A stretch of DNA of 64,000 nucleotides from Metopolophium dirhodum (taxonomy: Eukaryota > Arthropoda > Insecta > Hemiptera > Aphididae): contig NC_083563.1 of the NCBI RefSeq assembly GCF_019925205.1, positions 2,232,001-2,296,000 on the forward strand, read 5' to 3'. This document shows, piece after piece, positions 37,395 through 48,900 of this stretch; the stretch's first letter is position 1, and each line of letters begins with the position of its first letter. The position numbers and the translations under genes are program-made. The notes under the pieces were generated by a model, which saw nothing but the letters and a program-made list of their open reading frames with translations, searched no databases and was not told where the DNA came from.

Positions 37395-37924
37395 ATATAT
37401 ACTTTTAGTATTTAGTTTTACAAATTTCTAAATTATAATATTATTAGGTACGATTTATAGGGTCACAGATATACAGGATATTTTCCAAGTAATTTTAAAT
37501 TTTAAATATAAAAATTTGTTTTTTTTAGGGTCTTAACAACTAAATTTAAATTATTTACAAAATAGTACCTAGTTAAAATATTAGTTATTAAGACGAATAC
37601 ATTAATTTATTTATGAGAGTTCTTTTATTAAAAGGGATTTGATACCGACCGTTTTTAAGGAGTTTAATATAGGCAATTTTCTATTTTTTCGAGCGGGTCG
37701 TGTAAACGTGTGCGTAATACACAATTTTAAGTGTGAATGGTTTGTGTGTAAAATAAATAGTGAAGCGCTCCCTCACGCGCACACACATAATATTATCAAT
37801 AACACATTAAACGAATAAGAATTCTTTTTTTTTTTTTTTTTGGTCAAAAGTATCAACATATTGATTATTCAATCAAATTTCTGAAAACGTTTTTGAGTTT
37901 GTCATGGAATTTTTTTGAAAACAA

Positions 37925-38350
37925 CCAAATAATGCCACCGAAGCCCAAGATCGAGAGACACCGCTGCAGGTTTGGCCGGCCGAAGCGGACGCGCCGCGCA
38001 GCAGTCGAGCCGTGATCTCGCGGATCCACCGGTGACGCCGTTCTAGTTCGATGCCGAACGTCGAAGCGCGGGTTCACTCCGGCCGACATCGAATACGTCC
38101 GCGGGCGCGAGTTTCGACCCAGTCTTAAGACCGCTGAACATGACCTCACGTGCAGACTTCAGCCGTGCATGCACGCAAGTTTGCCGGAGGAGCCTGTTAT
38201 CCGGCGCGCCGGTATGTGATGGCATAGACCCAGCAACCGCCACGGTTAAACCCAAGCGCCGCTTCAATGCGGAAAAGGGCAAAGTGACTCGTCCGACGGT
38301 TACCTATTTTGTTGCGCTTGATATCAATCCAAAAAAAAAAAAAAAAAAAA
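37925..38350. other. isolated GC-rich block followed by an A-tract
   Basis: About 400 bp of abrupt high CG content (GGCCGGCCGAAGCGGACGCG at about 37972) ending near 38328, followed immediately by A20. Open for 83 codons plus and 79-94 codons minus, in overlapping frames, as expected for GC-rich DNA. It could be a retroposed fragment, a SINE-like copy or a CpG island; no motif decides. Confidence 0.35.
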
Positions 38351-40667
38351 CATGGACCGGATCAATCGGGTTCCAGCCATCTGAACGCTAAGTAATTCAG
38401 TAAAGGACGCTATATAGTTGGAAAAAAAATTGTTATACCTAGATTATAAGATTATTAAAATACAAATCCTATTAAGTATATGATTTAGTATTCACACAAA
38501 TAAACGTTTTGGTATGTTACCTATAGTGAATAGGTTTTTATTTAATATTATTATTGACTATCATTTATTATTAATAAACGCGTCAACACGTTGTGGCGAA
38601 AAATTAATAAAAGGTATGCCGTATGCGGCTTGAAAAAATCGTGACTATATTATATTGTATATGAATACTTTCGGTTTTTTTTGTAACCGGTGAAAACATC
38701 TCTATTTTTATCGACATTTTAAAATCGATATTTATTTTTTCTGGAAATAGAAAGACGTTTTACAGGGCGTATTGGATTTTGATTTTCAAAATTCTATTTC
38801 TGAACCATCTAAAAAAATTTTGAATATGACTAATTTTCACAAAAGTTTATTTTAAAAATTATTTTTGTTTTAAAAATGCAATCAATAATTGAAGTACAAT
38901 TCACTCTGTAGAAAATGATCCTCTTTTTATTGAAAAATAAAAAATTAGAAAGGAGAGTTAAAAATTAAGTTCTTAGGTTATTTCGTATTCTTGGTTATCT
39001 TATAGTAAAATCGGAGTCCGTTGACTGTATCCGACTGAGTCGTGACTGTAAGTTGTCATGGACCGTTGACGTGGTATGCGGTTAATGGGCTTATTATGTA
39101 AAAAGTTAAGATTTTGGATTGTTATCATTTATTTTTACAACAATTCCAAAGTTTATTAAATTCAAAATAAGAAAAGGTATTTGAAGGAAAGTAATTAATG
39201 GTGTAAAAAGTATTTAAAATGTACTCAAATACTTATAGATATTTAATAGTATTTAATACTTGAAAAATTATTTGTAGACCAATACTCAAATACTGTATGA
39301 CACTGGGACCCAGTAACTGGGTATAGCCGAATTGGCGGCATGGACTTTTTTTTCTATGAAGTGATTATTTAAAACAAGTACCCACCTACCAAGTGTTCCC
39401 GTGCTAATGTAAAAGCCTAGTATAATACATTGTAATGAAAAAAAAATTAATAGGTTTATAGAAAAATTAAATTAAAGTATGTATAATGTAGTCCTAGAAG
39501 TATAAGTATAGGCAAACAAACAAACATAATATAAAAAAAGGAAATGCGAACTATTTAGTGATAGATAGCGCCACATAAATTTATTTCTGATGAAATAAGA
39601 CTTCGAATATGAATTACACTAGGTTGGCACTATAAATTCAACCATAGGTAATAATAATAATTATAATAAGTAATATTGTATTACAATCTATATAGTGGTC
39701 ACTTCGCGTAAGTTAGTAGTTTATTATAATTTTATTGCAAATCAGAATTGGTACGATGAAACATATCAATTTAACAATTCTTATCATGCTGAGGTTTATT
39801 ATAGTATTATTATAGAGTATAGTACATCATACCTAGTTGGCTAGTTACCATATTTCCCTATTAGGTATGTGACTCAATGTTAAAACAATTGCAAGGAATT
39901 CCTCTAAGAGTGCGTAACATATTATTACCTCACAGTACGAGTAACACAGCACATTTTTACTTTTTTAAACTTATAAAATGTATTATGATTAAATAATATT
40001 TTGTGCACTCATTGAATGATGAATATAACCAAAACCTACGAATATTATGTTAATATAAATCTAAAAATTTAAATTTAATATAATATTATTGTCGTAATTT
40101 GATTTAAATCCAAATAGAAATGGTAATTCAATTTTAAAATTAAACTTTTTGGATAACATTATGAGTTATGACAAAAGTAATATGTAATGACTAACATTTT
40201 TTAGTCATAGCATGAATTGCGTAAATTTGTTGTGCACCACTTCATGACTCATTAATACAGCTTAAAAGCAGACAGTCTTGTTTACTATGAAAATACTTTT
40301 CTTTTGGTATTTCAAATACTTTCAAAATACTTTTTTAAAATTTTATTCCAGAATACTAAATACTTTTTTCTTTTTACCGCCATATTTCAACTAACAATAT
40401 TTTTGTTTCGTATATTACAATTTTAAAAATTAGTCTTATATAATATTTTATAATGCTTTTAAGAATTTTTAAGATTTCATTATATACGCAGATAACACAA
40501 TATCTAAAATGCATATCCAACCGGCAATTCACGATTCCACACAAAACTAATTTGCTACGTTGCCAATTGTATTATAAATATTTTAACATAAAAATAGTTG
40601 ATATTAATATTACATATAAGTAATTTAAGATTTTTGATTTTTACCCAAATACTAGCTTATCTGAATA
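38351..40667. other. non-coding AT-rich stretch with AAGTATTTGAAATACTT motifs
   Basis: No gene. Runs related to AAGTATTTAAAATACT cluster at 39170-39300 and 40285-40375, and again beyond the hAT element at 42770-42910, suggesting that a repeat of this type was present before the hAT insertion. Confidence 0.45.
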
Positions 40668-40675
40668 GTCTACAG
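40668..40675. repeat. left 8-bp target-site duplication of hAT element
   Basis: GTCTACAG, identical to 42175-42182. Confidence 0.9.
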
Positions 40676-42174
40676 CAGCGGTTCCCAAACTGTTTTTTCC
40701 GCGGTGCCCTTTTAGAGGCACCAAGTTAGCCACGGTGCCCTGCTGTATATAACATGAAAGATAGAACAAAAAAAGTACTCATTGAGAACCAATTTTATTA
40801 ATTTTATTAAACCTAATACAATCTAAGCATTCTAAGCTACACAACTAATTTAATTATAAATTAATGCATTTTTAAAAAGATAAATAAATAAAAATTATTG
40901 TTATTATGATTATAATTATTACATAAAAATATAACAAATGAAAAATATTTACAATTTAATTTTAATTAATGTGATGTATGTGGCTGCTTATTTTGGCACA
41001 GTTTTGCAATGTCAGGTTTTATTTTTGATAATTGGAGTCGGAGGTCAGGTTCAACATTGAGGCGATTGCGGTATTTGGTTTTAGTTGCAGCGTATGACGA
41101 AAATCCTGACTCGCATAAGTAAGTAGTGGCAAAGGGTAAAAATAGTGTTTTCGCTTTCTCGCTTAAACCTTCATAACTTTTGTCTTTCAAACTTAACCAA
41201 AATTCGGCATACGCATTGCTGTTGAAGGAAGATTTTAATATTAAGTCAGAAGTTAAATCGATCAACCTTTCGTAATCACTTGAAGATAAGCTTGAAGGTT
41301 TCATACAAACTGAGAATGGATTCAGTACCCATTCATGGTCTTTCAACAATACTTCCCGATCTGCAGGAAAATATTGCTCAAAAGAATTTTTTAGCTGTTT
41401 GAGGTGCTCAATAATCTCGTTGACAATATTAGTAGAAGCCTGCTCATCATTTTCTTCCAAAAAGGCTTGCATTATTGGAAAACATTCAAATTTGCCTTTA
41501 GTAGTACACTGTGCCCAATAATCAATTTTCCTTTTGAATGCACTTACTTTGTGGCTGGCATCAAAAATTGTCATAGTCCTTCCTTGTAAGGAAAGGCTGA
41601 GCTCGTTCATTTTGCTAAAAATATCAGCCAAGTATGAAAATTGACAGAGCCGTGTTACATCATTCATGATTTTACCCAATGTAACGTTGTGGTCCATTAA
41701 AAATGAAATAACTTCAGTTCGTAATTCCATTAACGGCGTAAGAGCCTTGCCAAATTTTTCGTCAAGCATACAAGTTGCTATATCAATAAGACATGGTTTT
41801 ATAAGCGTTTCAGCAATAGTATGAGCTTCACCTTTTTGAGCAATTCGGTAGTTCACCATGTAGGAAGCTCTCAGTGCATTTTCGTTGTCAGTTTGAAATA
41901 ACAGACTAATAAGTAATAGTTAATTGAATACATCGTCTGACATGATTAGAATATAATAAAGGTACAATCAGTCAACAATCAACAATTATTTGTAATAATT
42001 TATTACCCATAAAATCATATCTAGTAATAATATTATACTGATAAATATCAAACCCAGTAATTGGGCATATGGTTTTTATATACATTTTAAACTTATGAAA
42101 CGTAGACCGCGGCGCCCCCAGAAAGTGCTCGCGGTGCCCCTAGGGCACCGCGGTGCACAGTTTGGGAACCGCTG
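40676..42174 (-). mobile_element. hAT-family DNA transposon, internally deleted, 1,499 bp
   Basis: Inverted ends CAGCGGTTCCCAAACTGT (40676-40693) and ACAGTTTGGGAACCGCTG (42157-42174) are perfect complements, followed on both sides by GC-rich CCGCGGTGCCC / GGGCACCGCGG arms. It is flanked by the exact octamer GTCTACAG, the size hAT transposases duplicate. It encodes the C-terminal half of a transposase on the minus strand but lacks room for the N-terminal BED finger and the start of the catalytic domain, so it is probably non-autonomous. The perfect duplication and ends suggest recent insertion. Confidence 0.93.
40966..41859 (-). CDS. hAT transposase, C-terminal half (ZBED5/FAM200/SCAND3-like)
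   Basis: 297 codons from ATG 41859 to stop at 40966. Residues match hAT transposases domesticated in vertebrates as ZBED5, FAM200 and SCAND3: AETLIKPCLIDI near the start, RLCQFSYLADIFSKMNELSLSLQG in the middle, and the hAT dimerisation region LPFATTYLCESGFSSYAATK then KTKYRNRLNVE at the C terminus. Coding homology continues upstream of the ATG in frame (about 41860-41910: LLFQTDNENALRASY) until a stop, so the ATG is not the original start and the N-terminal part, with the DNA-binding BED finger, has been deleted. The retained frame is uninterrupted, implying youth or use in trans; it is unlikely to work alone. Confidence 0.85.
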   Translation of the reverse strand: MVNYRIAQKGEAHTIAETLIKPCLIDIATCMLDEKFGKALTPLMELRTEVISFLMDHNVTLGKIMNDVTRLCQFSYLADIFSKMNELSLSLQGRTMTIFDASHKVSAFKRKIDYWAQCTTKGKFECFPIMQAFLEENDEQASTNIVNEIIEHLKQLKNSFEQYFPADREVLLKDHEWVLNPFSVCMKPSSLSSSDYERLIDLTSDLILKSSFNSNAYAEFWLSLKDKSYEGLSEKAKTLFLPFATTYLCESGFSSYAATKTKYRNRLNVEPDLRLQLSKIKPDIAKLCQNKQPHTSH

Positions 42175-42182
42175 GTCTACAG
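42175..42182. repeat. right 8-bp target-site duplication of hAT element
   Basis: GTCTACAG, identical to 40668-40675. Confidence 0.9.
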
Positions 42183-43249
42183 TGTATTACAGATATGTTG
42201 TATCTGAACTCATCAGTTACCTGTTCGATACTCGTCCGTACGTATATATATTGCTATCGCAATTTTGTGTTTTAAATATTGTTATTATAATTATTAATTA
42301 TTATTCAATTTTTATCACAAGTTGGTCCTCAATATCAAGGAAAATAATTGTAATTAAAAACTTATTTTGATTATTTATTTTAACTAATTTGACTATTTGA
42401 CCATTTTTTTAAAATTATTAATTGTTTTATTTAATATTATTATTATAATTATTTTTCCTCATAACTGGCAACGTCGCAACAATTTTTATACGGAATCGTG
42501 TTAAATTTGGGTTAAATAAAAAAAATCTTTTGTATTACGAAAATGTGCGGAATCGGGTAGGTAATAAGGTATATTGTGCGGAATTGTGTGCCGCCCTATC
42601 TAACTTACTGAAGTTTAACTTGACAATGCGACTGGTATCTGACATCCGAATTTTTTTAACCAATTAAAGAATCTACTTATTTACTTATTAGTTATTTAAT
42701 TTAAATATTTATTAATAATTTTAAGTATATATTTGTGATAAACTTGAATGCATTTTAATATAGGTACTACAATAAATACTTGTAAAGGATTTTGAATACT
42801 TTTAAAATGTGTTTGTATTTATATTAAACTATTAATAGTGAAATGCAGTATTCGAATACGTATTTCATATACAAACTATAAAAACGTTTAATGAATACAT
42901 TTGAAAAGTATTCTTGTTTTAAGCATAAAAACGCGTAATTTTTAACATATTTATATAATATTATAAAGCATAACCTATAATGTATGATGTATGTAAAAAT
43001 ATTATATGATACAACATACAACATACAAACATTCTTAACAGTTAACAAGACTGCAGTTAAAGCGCATTAATAATATAAAAAAACAGTTATTAATTTATTA
43101 TTATTTTCTAACCTAATATCACAACATAATATACAATTATATTGTCTTGCGCAATTTTAACATAAAATTTTTATTTTTTTTATAAAACTGTTAGGTTAGG
43201 TTTAATACATCCAAATACCTAAGGAATAATATTGTAATCTGCTACTAGG
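42183..43249. other. non-coding AT-rich stretch
   Basis: No gene; contains the AAGTATT-type repeat motif at 42770-42910. Confidence 0.5.
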
Positions 43250-43257
43250 GTATATAA

Positions 43258-43509
43258 CAGTGGCGTGGTGAACTTCATTAACTTATGAGGCACAATAATT
43301 TATATTAGTAATTATAAATACTTAAATAAGTAATTACGTATTTTACGTAAATGGTAATTATTGAGAAAGATTGTCTTAGTCTTGGTGTGTACTTAATAAA
43401 TTATTTATTATTTGTGATATGCCCGCCCTAATCTCCAGCGACTCCAGGACACCTACCACCTTTTAAATTGAGGCACGTGCCTAAAATTAAGTCCTCCGTC
43501 ATGCTACTG
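43258..43509. mobile_element. 252-bp hAT-type MITE
   Basis: Ends CAGTGGCGTG and CATGCTACTG are inverted relatives (8 of 10). Flanks GTATATAA (43250-43257) and GTATTTAA (43510-43517) match at seven of eight, a plausible hAT target duplication. Inner phrases GAGGCAC / GAGGCACGTGCC and GCCCGCCC add GC content above the flanks. No ORF. Confidence 0.65.
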
Positions 43510-43517
43510 GTATTTAA

Positions 43518-44490
43518 TATTTAATAGCGCTAATAAGTTATAATATTTTAAGCTAATTTTACTATACTTGGCTATTAAAATTTGGTCTTTTTAATTATTT
43601 TTGATATACAATATACATTATACAATATATAGTATAGTAACAAACTAATCACAAATAATTCAATTTATAAAAATAATTATATTGTAGAACACGTTTTTCG
43701 TGCTTATGGCATCAGCTAGAAGTGGTTTACTGTTAGTGGAACCACTTGTTAACATCTTAATTTTTTTAATTCGTCGGGAAAATTACGTGTTGAATGCGCT
43801 TTAAATTTTGAAGTTGGTAGGTAGGCATTTTTTTTTTTTATAAATATAAAATGAACCTTTTTAATTATTTTAAATGTTTATATTATTTAATAAATAACAC
43901 ACACAAGTAGTAATGGAGTGTTCCAGGGTTATGAGTATGAAATATTGATAAAAACATATTTAAAAAAAAAAATTTTTTTACTGTTTTTTGGTATGTTTCA
44001 TAAAATTATCACTAGATAGTCATACTGATTTCATACCTGATTAGTGATTATCAGTATTCAAATCCGGATCATGATATACAGAAGATATTATATACATATT
44101 ATAAGATAAATAATTGTTGTTATTTGTATAATATTGTATACTATGTAAGAAATATTTCTATAATACTTTTCATTAACAATTAACTAAGTAGAGGTGTTTA
44201 GTTTACTTTCTATTAACTATAGTTTCAAATTAAAATTTGTTTTTTTATCTTTCATTAATATGAAATATTTGATGAAATTTCAAAACCCTGAGTGTTCCTA
44301 ACAATTAATGAACATAATATTATTTTAATATTTTTTTACTGGTTAAGCTGGAATAGTGTAAAGACTTTGTGTATATAGAAGCATACTTTCATTATAATGC
44401 ACGCGTGCATGAATTAATATATTTCTCTTATACCTAAGCAGGAGTAAAGAAATTTTTTTTTTAAGAAGTTGTCGTTGAGTGTCTGTCATC
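43518..44490. other. non-coding AT-rich stretch
   Basis: Nothing recognisable. Confidence 0.5.
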
Positions 44491-44499
44491 TGAAACACG

Positions 44500-44563
44500 T
44501 ATAAGTACAGCATTTTCCAGACGTACTGCCGTGCATGCAAATATCGTCTAACCACGGTTGTAG

Positions 44564-44600
<37 letters not shown>

Positions 44601-45235
44601 GCATATATATTTTATAAAGTCTTATTCTGCGTTATACACATATATATGTACACGTAGAGTACGTCTGAAGACAGCGGCGGAGTTTGATTAAACGATGTGT
44701 GTCGTCGTCCGTATAGGTGGCAATAAAATGCGCAATATATGATGTGTATTATATCCAAAGTTCGGTTTCGCGAACACATGCGCCCCACGCACTAATACCT
44801 TTATATATATTATATATTTGCGAGTTATTCAAACATTCTGGAGATTCTTGGACCGAAACGATTTTAATATATCACCTTTTGACGGTAAGGAATATATAAT
44901 ATATGTATATAAAGTGTGTGCATGTGTATTAATATATATATACACATACACCGCAGTCGTCTTGTGCATATATCCGGAATCCTCTATTCGTCTTTCACTG
45001 CGTCCGGGCCGCCGTTATCCGCATATAGAGGTACATATATATATAATATTATATTATTATATACACGTATGCGATATGCGCTCGTGTGACTTCCGAGTTC
45101 CGACAGAGCAAACGGCACATCGGCAAACCATCAGCGATCACCATCACAATACTACTATAATATATTATAATATTATAATATTGTTGTAGGTATCCGCCGT
45201 ATACATGCGCGTGGCGACGCATTTCAACGTTATAA
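44500..45235. promoter_or_regulatory. moderately GC/CpG-rich island
   Basis: Composition rises (GCGCCCCACGC, GTCCGGGCCGCCG, GGCGACGCATTTC) amid TA-rich runs. Includes a compound microsatellite (TC)n(AC)n at 44565-44600. Open frames here (44818-45189) are tyrosine/isoleucine-rich from TATA repeats and are not believed. Possible promoter or noncoding exon region. Confidence 0.25.
44565..44600. repeat. compound (TC)9(AC)9 microsatellite
   Basis: CTCTCTC run switching directly to ACACAC. Confidence 0.95.
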
Positions 45236-45641
45236 TTTCATTATTTATTTCCGTAATAATAAATACTTATACACTATATAGCCATATATATATAGGTGCA
45301 CACAAGATACGCATTGTAACAATATAATATTATACTAGGTAGTTGGTATCTACGTAAAATGTGTACCTAAATTCTATTGTTATTATAATCACTGTCGACC
45401 AGCTACAGCTATATTATACTGCACGCTATGCACACAGTTTATACTATTACCTATTTATACGACATTTCAGGGGGGGCAAACATTATTAACATCAAATATC
45501 AATGTGAGTGAGGGGGGCTTCGATCCTATTAAACTAAAAAGAAGGGGGCTTGACGGACGTTTGGGGGGGGGGGGGGGGAGGATTTCCCGATTTCCGCCAA
45601 TGCCAAAATACCTAGATACCTATACAATAAGACCTAATACG

Positions 45642-45965
45642 CATAGGTGCAATTTGGGTTAAATTTATGGGGGTGCTAGATTTATGTCAACTAAAGTGAT
45701 TAGTGGAGGGCTTTGCTCCACACACCCCCCTCCATTCATACACCTTCACATTAATCTTAATATAAAGAATTATTTAACAGAATACATTATGATCTCTGAA
45801 TATTGTTCTGATATTATTATTATTATAAAAATGATAAGATCTTAGAAATAATTGTATCCAAATACCTGTGACATAAAATTATAGTCAATAAAAATTCGAT
45901 GATGTTTTCAAAAATTTGGGGGTGCTAAGAACCCCCAAGCACCCCCTCCCACAATTTCGCATATG
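45642..45965. mobile_element. 324-bp MITE with perfect 8-bp target duplication
   Basis: Begins CATAGGTGCAATTTGGG and ends CCCACAATTTCGCATATG, imperfect inverted ends. Flanked exactly by CTAATACG at 45634-45641 and 45966-45973. Interior has GGGGGTGCTA twice (45670 and 45918 region) and CCCCCAAGCACCCCC. hAT-type by duplication length. No coding capacity. Confidence 0.75.
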
Positions 45966-46239
45966 CTAATACGTTTAGATATCTACGGTAGGTAGGTACA
46001 TACATATAGGCACTTAGTACTTAATAAGATTTTTCAAACTATTGTATTTTAGAGTTTCGAGTTTATAGCACAAGATAATCAAACAAACATTGACATTCGA
46101 GTAGTTTTATATAGCTACACAAGTACACAACATGTAAATGAGATAAGCTACGAGATAAAAAAAAAAATTAAAAATATATTTTATTAAGTATTATAGATTA
46201 TAGAACATAATATCAATTTTTAATAATTTAGTCGTTCAT

Positions 46240-47200
46240 AACTTTGTTGTCGATGAACCTAATCATTTGTGGCTGGCCACCTCGGCGGGTGATGGCCTCG
46301 AATCCGCTTCATTGACCAAACACGCATCATGTTACGTTGTAGTTTCTTGGTTTGCTATGGCAATCCGTCATCAGCGATGACTCTTCAGTCATCATATTTT
46401 ACTTGCCGACTTGATCATCTGGTCGGTGCCAGGTACCTCCGGTTTTTCGTTCGTCAGTGGTGTCCTTCAAATTTTAATAGCACTCGACAACTTGGTCTGT
46501 GTCCGTACCGGTGAATTCATTTCGTACTAAAATCGAAACGCAGAAAAGTGTTCAGACAATAATATGGATGATAAAAAATGATTTTACTTATAATTCGGTG
46601 ACAAGTTCACAAATGCAAAAATTGGTTTGTATTGCGAATTCCAATCAGTTGAGAACTTGTGTACTTATTACTTGCGACACAATAATCATATAATATTCAT
46701 AAAAACCAAGTACGATAGGTATTATTATTTACGGTAGGTACCTATTAAAATTTGGAGCATCTAATTGTACTTTGTGTTTAAAAATCCTAATTCTGTTGTT
46801 TCTAATGCACTATATCTTAGTCTTTGCGTAAAATTATTAAATTGTTCGACCAGGTTTGGTAATGTTTAGCCGTTTCTTGGCAGTTTACCTTAAAAAAATT
46901 ATCAACGGTATTGTGTATTTGGAATTGAGGGTAAACATATTATAAAATTTACACCTGTTTATTTATTTCATTTTGTTAAAAGGCAATGCCGTGATGGTCG
47001 CAGACAACAGCCGTTTGGGGAACTGATTATTATATAATAAAGGACTGCTACAGTCGGGGTGACCGAAAGGCTGTGCTGCCTCCAAAGGTTACCGTGGTTA
47101 TGTCAAAACCGTCCGTTAAACGGAAACCTAAAATGAAAATGCCCGTAACACCGGAAACGTGCTACGGCTAGGTCGGTGCAACAACGACTATTATTTTATG
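46240..47200. other. GC-richer unassigned stretch
   Basis: Two less AT-rich blocks (46260-46530 and 46985-47180) with unique-looking sequence. Neither strand gives a splice-flanked or recognisable protein; the open frame 46329-46514 (+) has no known motif. Could be conserved non-coding DNA, a noncoding exon or an old element. Confidence 0.3.
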
Positions 47201-48900
47201 CGTACCACCACATATTAATATTTATAAATTATAATTATAATCAATGGTACCACGTTTGGTCTGTGTTCAAATAAAATACTGGTGCAGTGCTATTGGATAA
47301 CTGCAAAATGGTAGATAACCATATCAAGACATCGATAATGACTCTAAAAAAAATATCGACCTGTTATAAATACTTGGTTTTTTGGGTTTTGCGATTACTA
47401 TTAGTACGTAACTTTTTTCAGAACTTTATTTTACGTTCACCGTAACTATTGCTACCTTTGTGCTATGTTGACATATAGATGCGGTGTTGGTTGAAACTTG
47501 AAAGGAAGAAACGAACACTAACACAGTAGACGGTCTTCAGACTATCGGTGTGTCTGTTCGTTACTGAATATTTTATATGTTGGTCACTTGTTCGTATTAA
47601 GCGTAAGTCGATTCTGTTGTAAGAAAAAAACATACGTAATTCGGATCTGCGACAGTATTTAGCGCAGTAGTTTTAGCTATAACAACAATCGAGTGCTGAC
47701 ATTTAAGCGAGCGATAAAACCCGATTCACACTAGTACGACAAGTGTCGCACTAGTGTGAATCGGCCTTTAATACAGCGTATACGACATTTTCGAGCAAGA
47801 CTAGTCAGCGCATACGACATTTGAGCACCTAATCCGAGCTGACTTGTCTAGTCAGCGAACATCGCGTTTGTTAATATATACTAAATTAATCAAATATTAA
47901 ATTTTATTTAAATACACCCTCATAATGAAGTATGTATCAAATTAAAATCGTGTTAAAAATATTATTATTTCTAAATACATATTTTACCTGTCCGTAATAC
48001 AAACTATACTATAATATATATTATAAATCACTTATTCAAATTGAGATTGTGGGTTATTCTTTGTTAGTAATCATTGAGTGTTTGGTTTTCGAAATCTCCT
48101 GACATTAAAAATATGTCTGCATTCAAAAATATACAAGGGAGGAATATCCTACTACACCGTAAGTAAGAAAACTGGTGTGTGCAACTCAATACGATGATTT
48201 ATATACTAAAATATAGTTCTACACGGTTGTATTTAAAGACGCAACCCAATCTGCACTGCAGTTTACATTGCTCTAAATTATTTTATACTAGTTATATCAG
48301 ATTTTCTCGATTATCTATAGGTATCATTGTACCAATATGCCAATATATACTGTTGGCGGCAGTCTGCTGTTGCGCCGATAACAGTATAACACTTAATCAT
48401 GTGATACGCGTCCGGTTCATTGCAGGTATCCGACTATTGCAGTTTCTAATACGCTACCCAACGATAAATGTTACTCTAGTCAGTGGTCACTGGTCACTGC
48501 AGGTACATATACCTTTTTTTAAACGTTTTCTATCAAGGTTCAAATAATAATACTTTTGTATATTATACAATATATATACATACAGAGTGATTTTTTAAGC
48601 ACCCTCACACCCTTTTAATGCTTGAACGGTCATTGAAGCAGACGTCGTTGCTTAGCCCACGATTATTTCTACAAGATTTAACTTTGATTTTACAAATGTA
48701 ACCAGGTATATTATAGCCATAGCCCTTGTTATATACACGTTTATATTATAATAATAGGTATGTGAATAGTAAAAATATAAAAATTCCAAATATCTCAAAT
48801 AACTGTCGTATAACCATGTGAAAAATTAAAACTACTTATCCCTACAAACTACAAAGACCTTTGATTAACATCGGTGACACTATATTATATCGTATGATGT
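47201..48900. other. mostly non-coding stretch
   Basis: Apart from the palindrome at 47721-47764 I see nothing supported. A 122-codon plus frame at 48179-48547 lacks motifs and codon bias. Confidence 0.45.
47721..47764. repeat. 44-nt near-perfect palindrome
   Basis: CCGATTCACACTAGT at the left pairs exactly with ACTAGTGTGAATCGG at the right; the inner ACGACA / TGTCGC pairs with one mismatch, leaving a 2-nt loop. It would form a hairpin of about 21 bp. Related CGACATTT and CTAGTCAGCG phrases repeat over the next 110 bp. Confidence 0.85.

Noticed and set aside
41404..41589. Plus-strand 61-codon frame
   Set aside because: Antisense shadow of the hAT transposase frame.
44818..45189. Plus-strand 123-codon frame
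   Set aside because: Composed largely of TATA-repeat-derived Ile/Tyr; no motif.
48179..48547. Plus-strand 122-codon frame
   Set aside because: No recognisable domain or coding bias; AT-rich chance frame.
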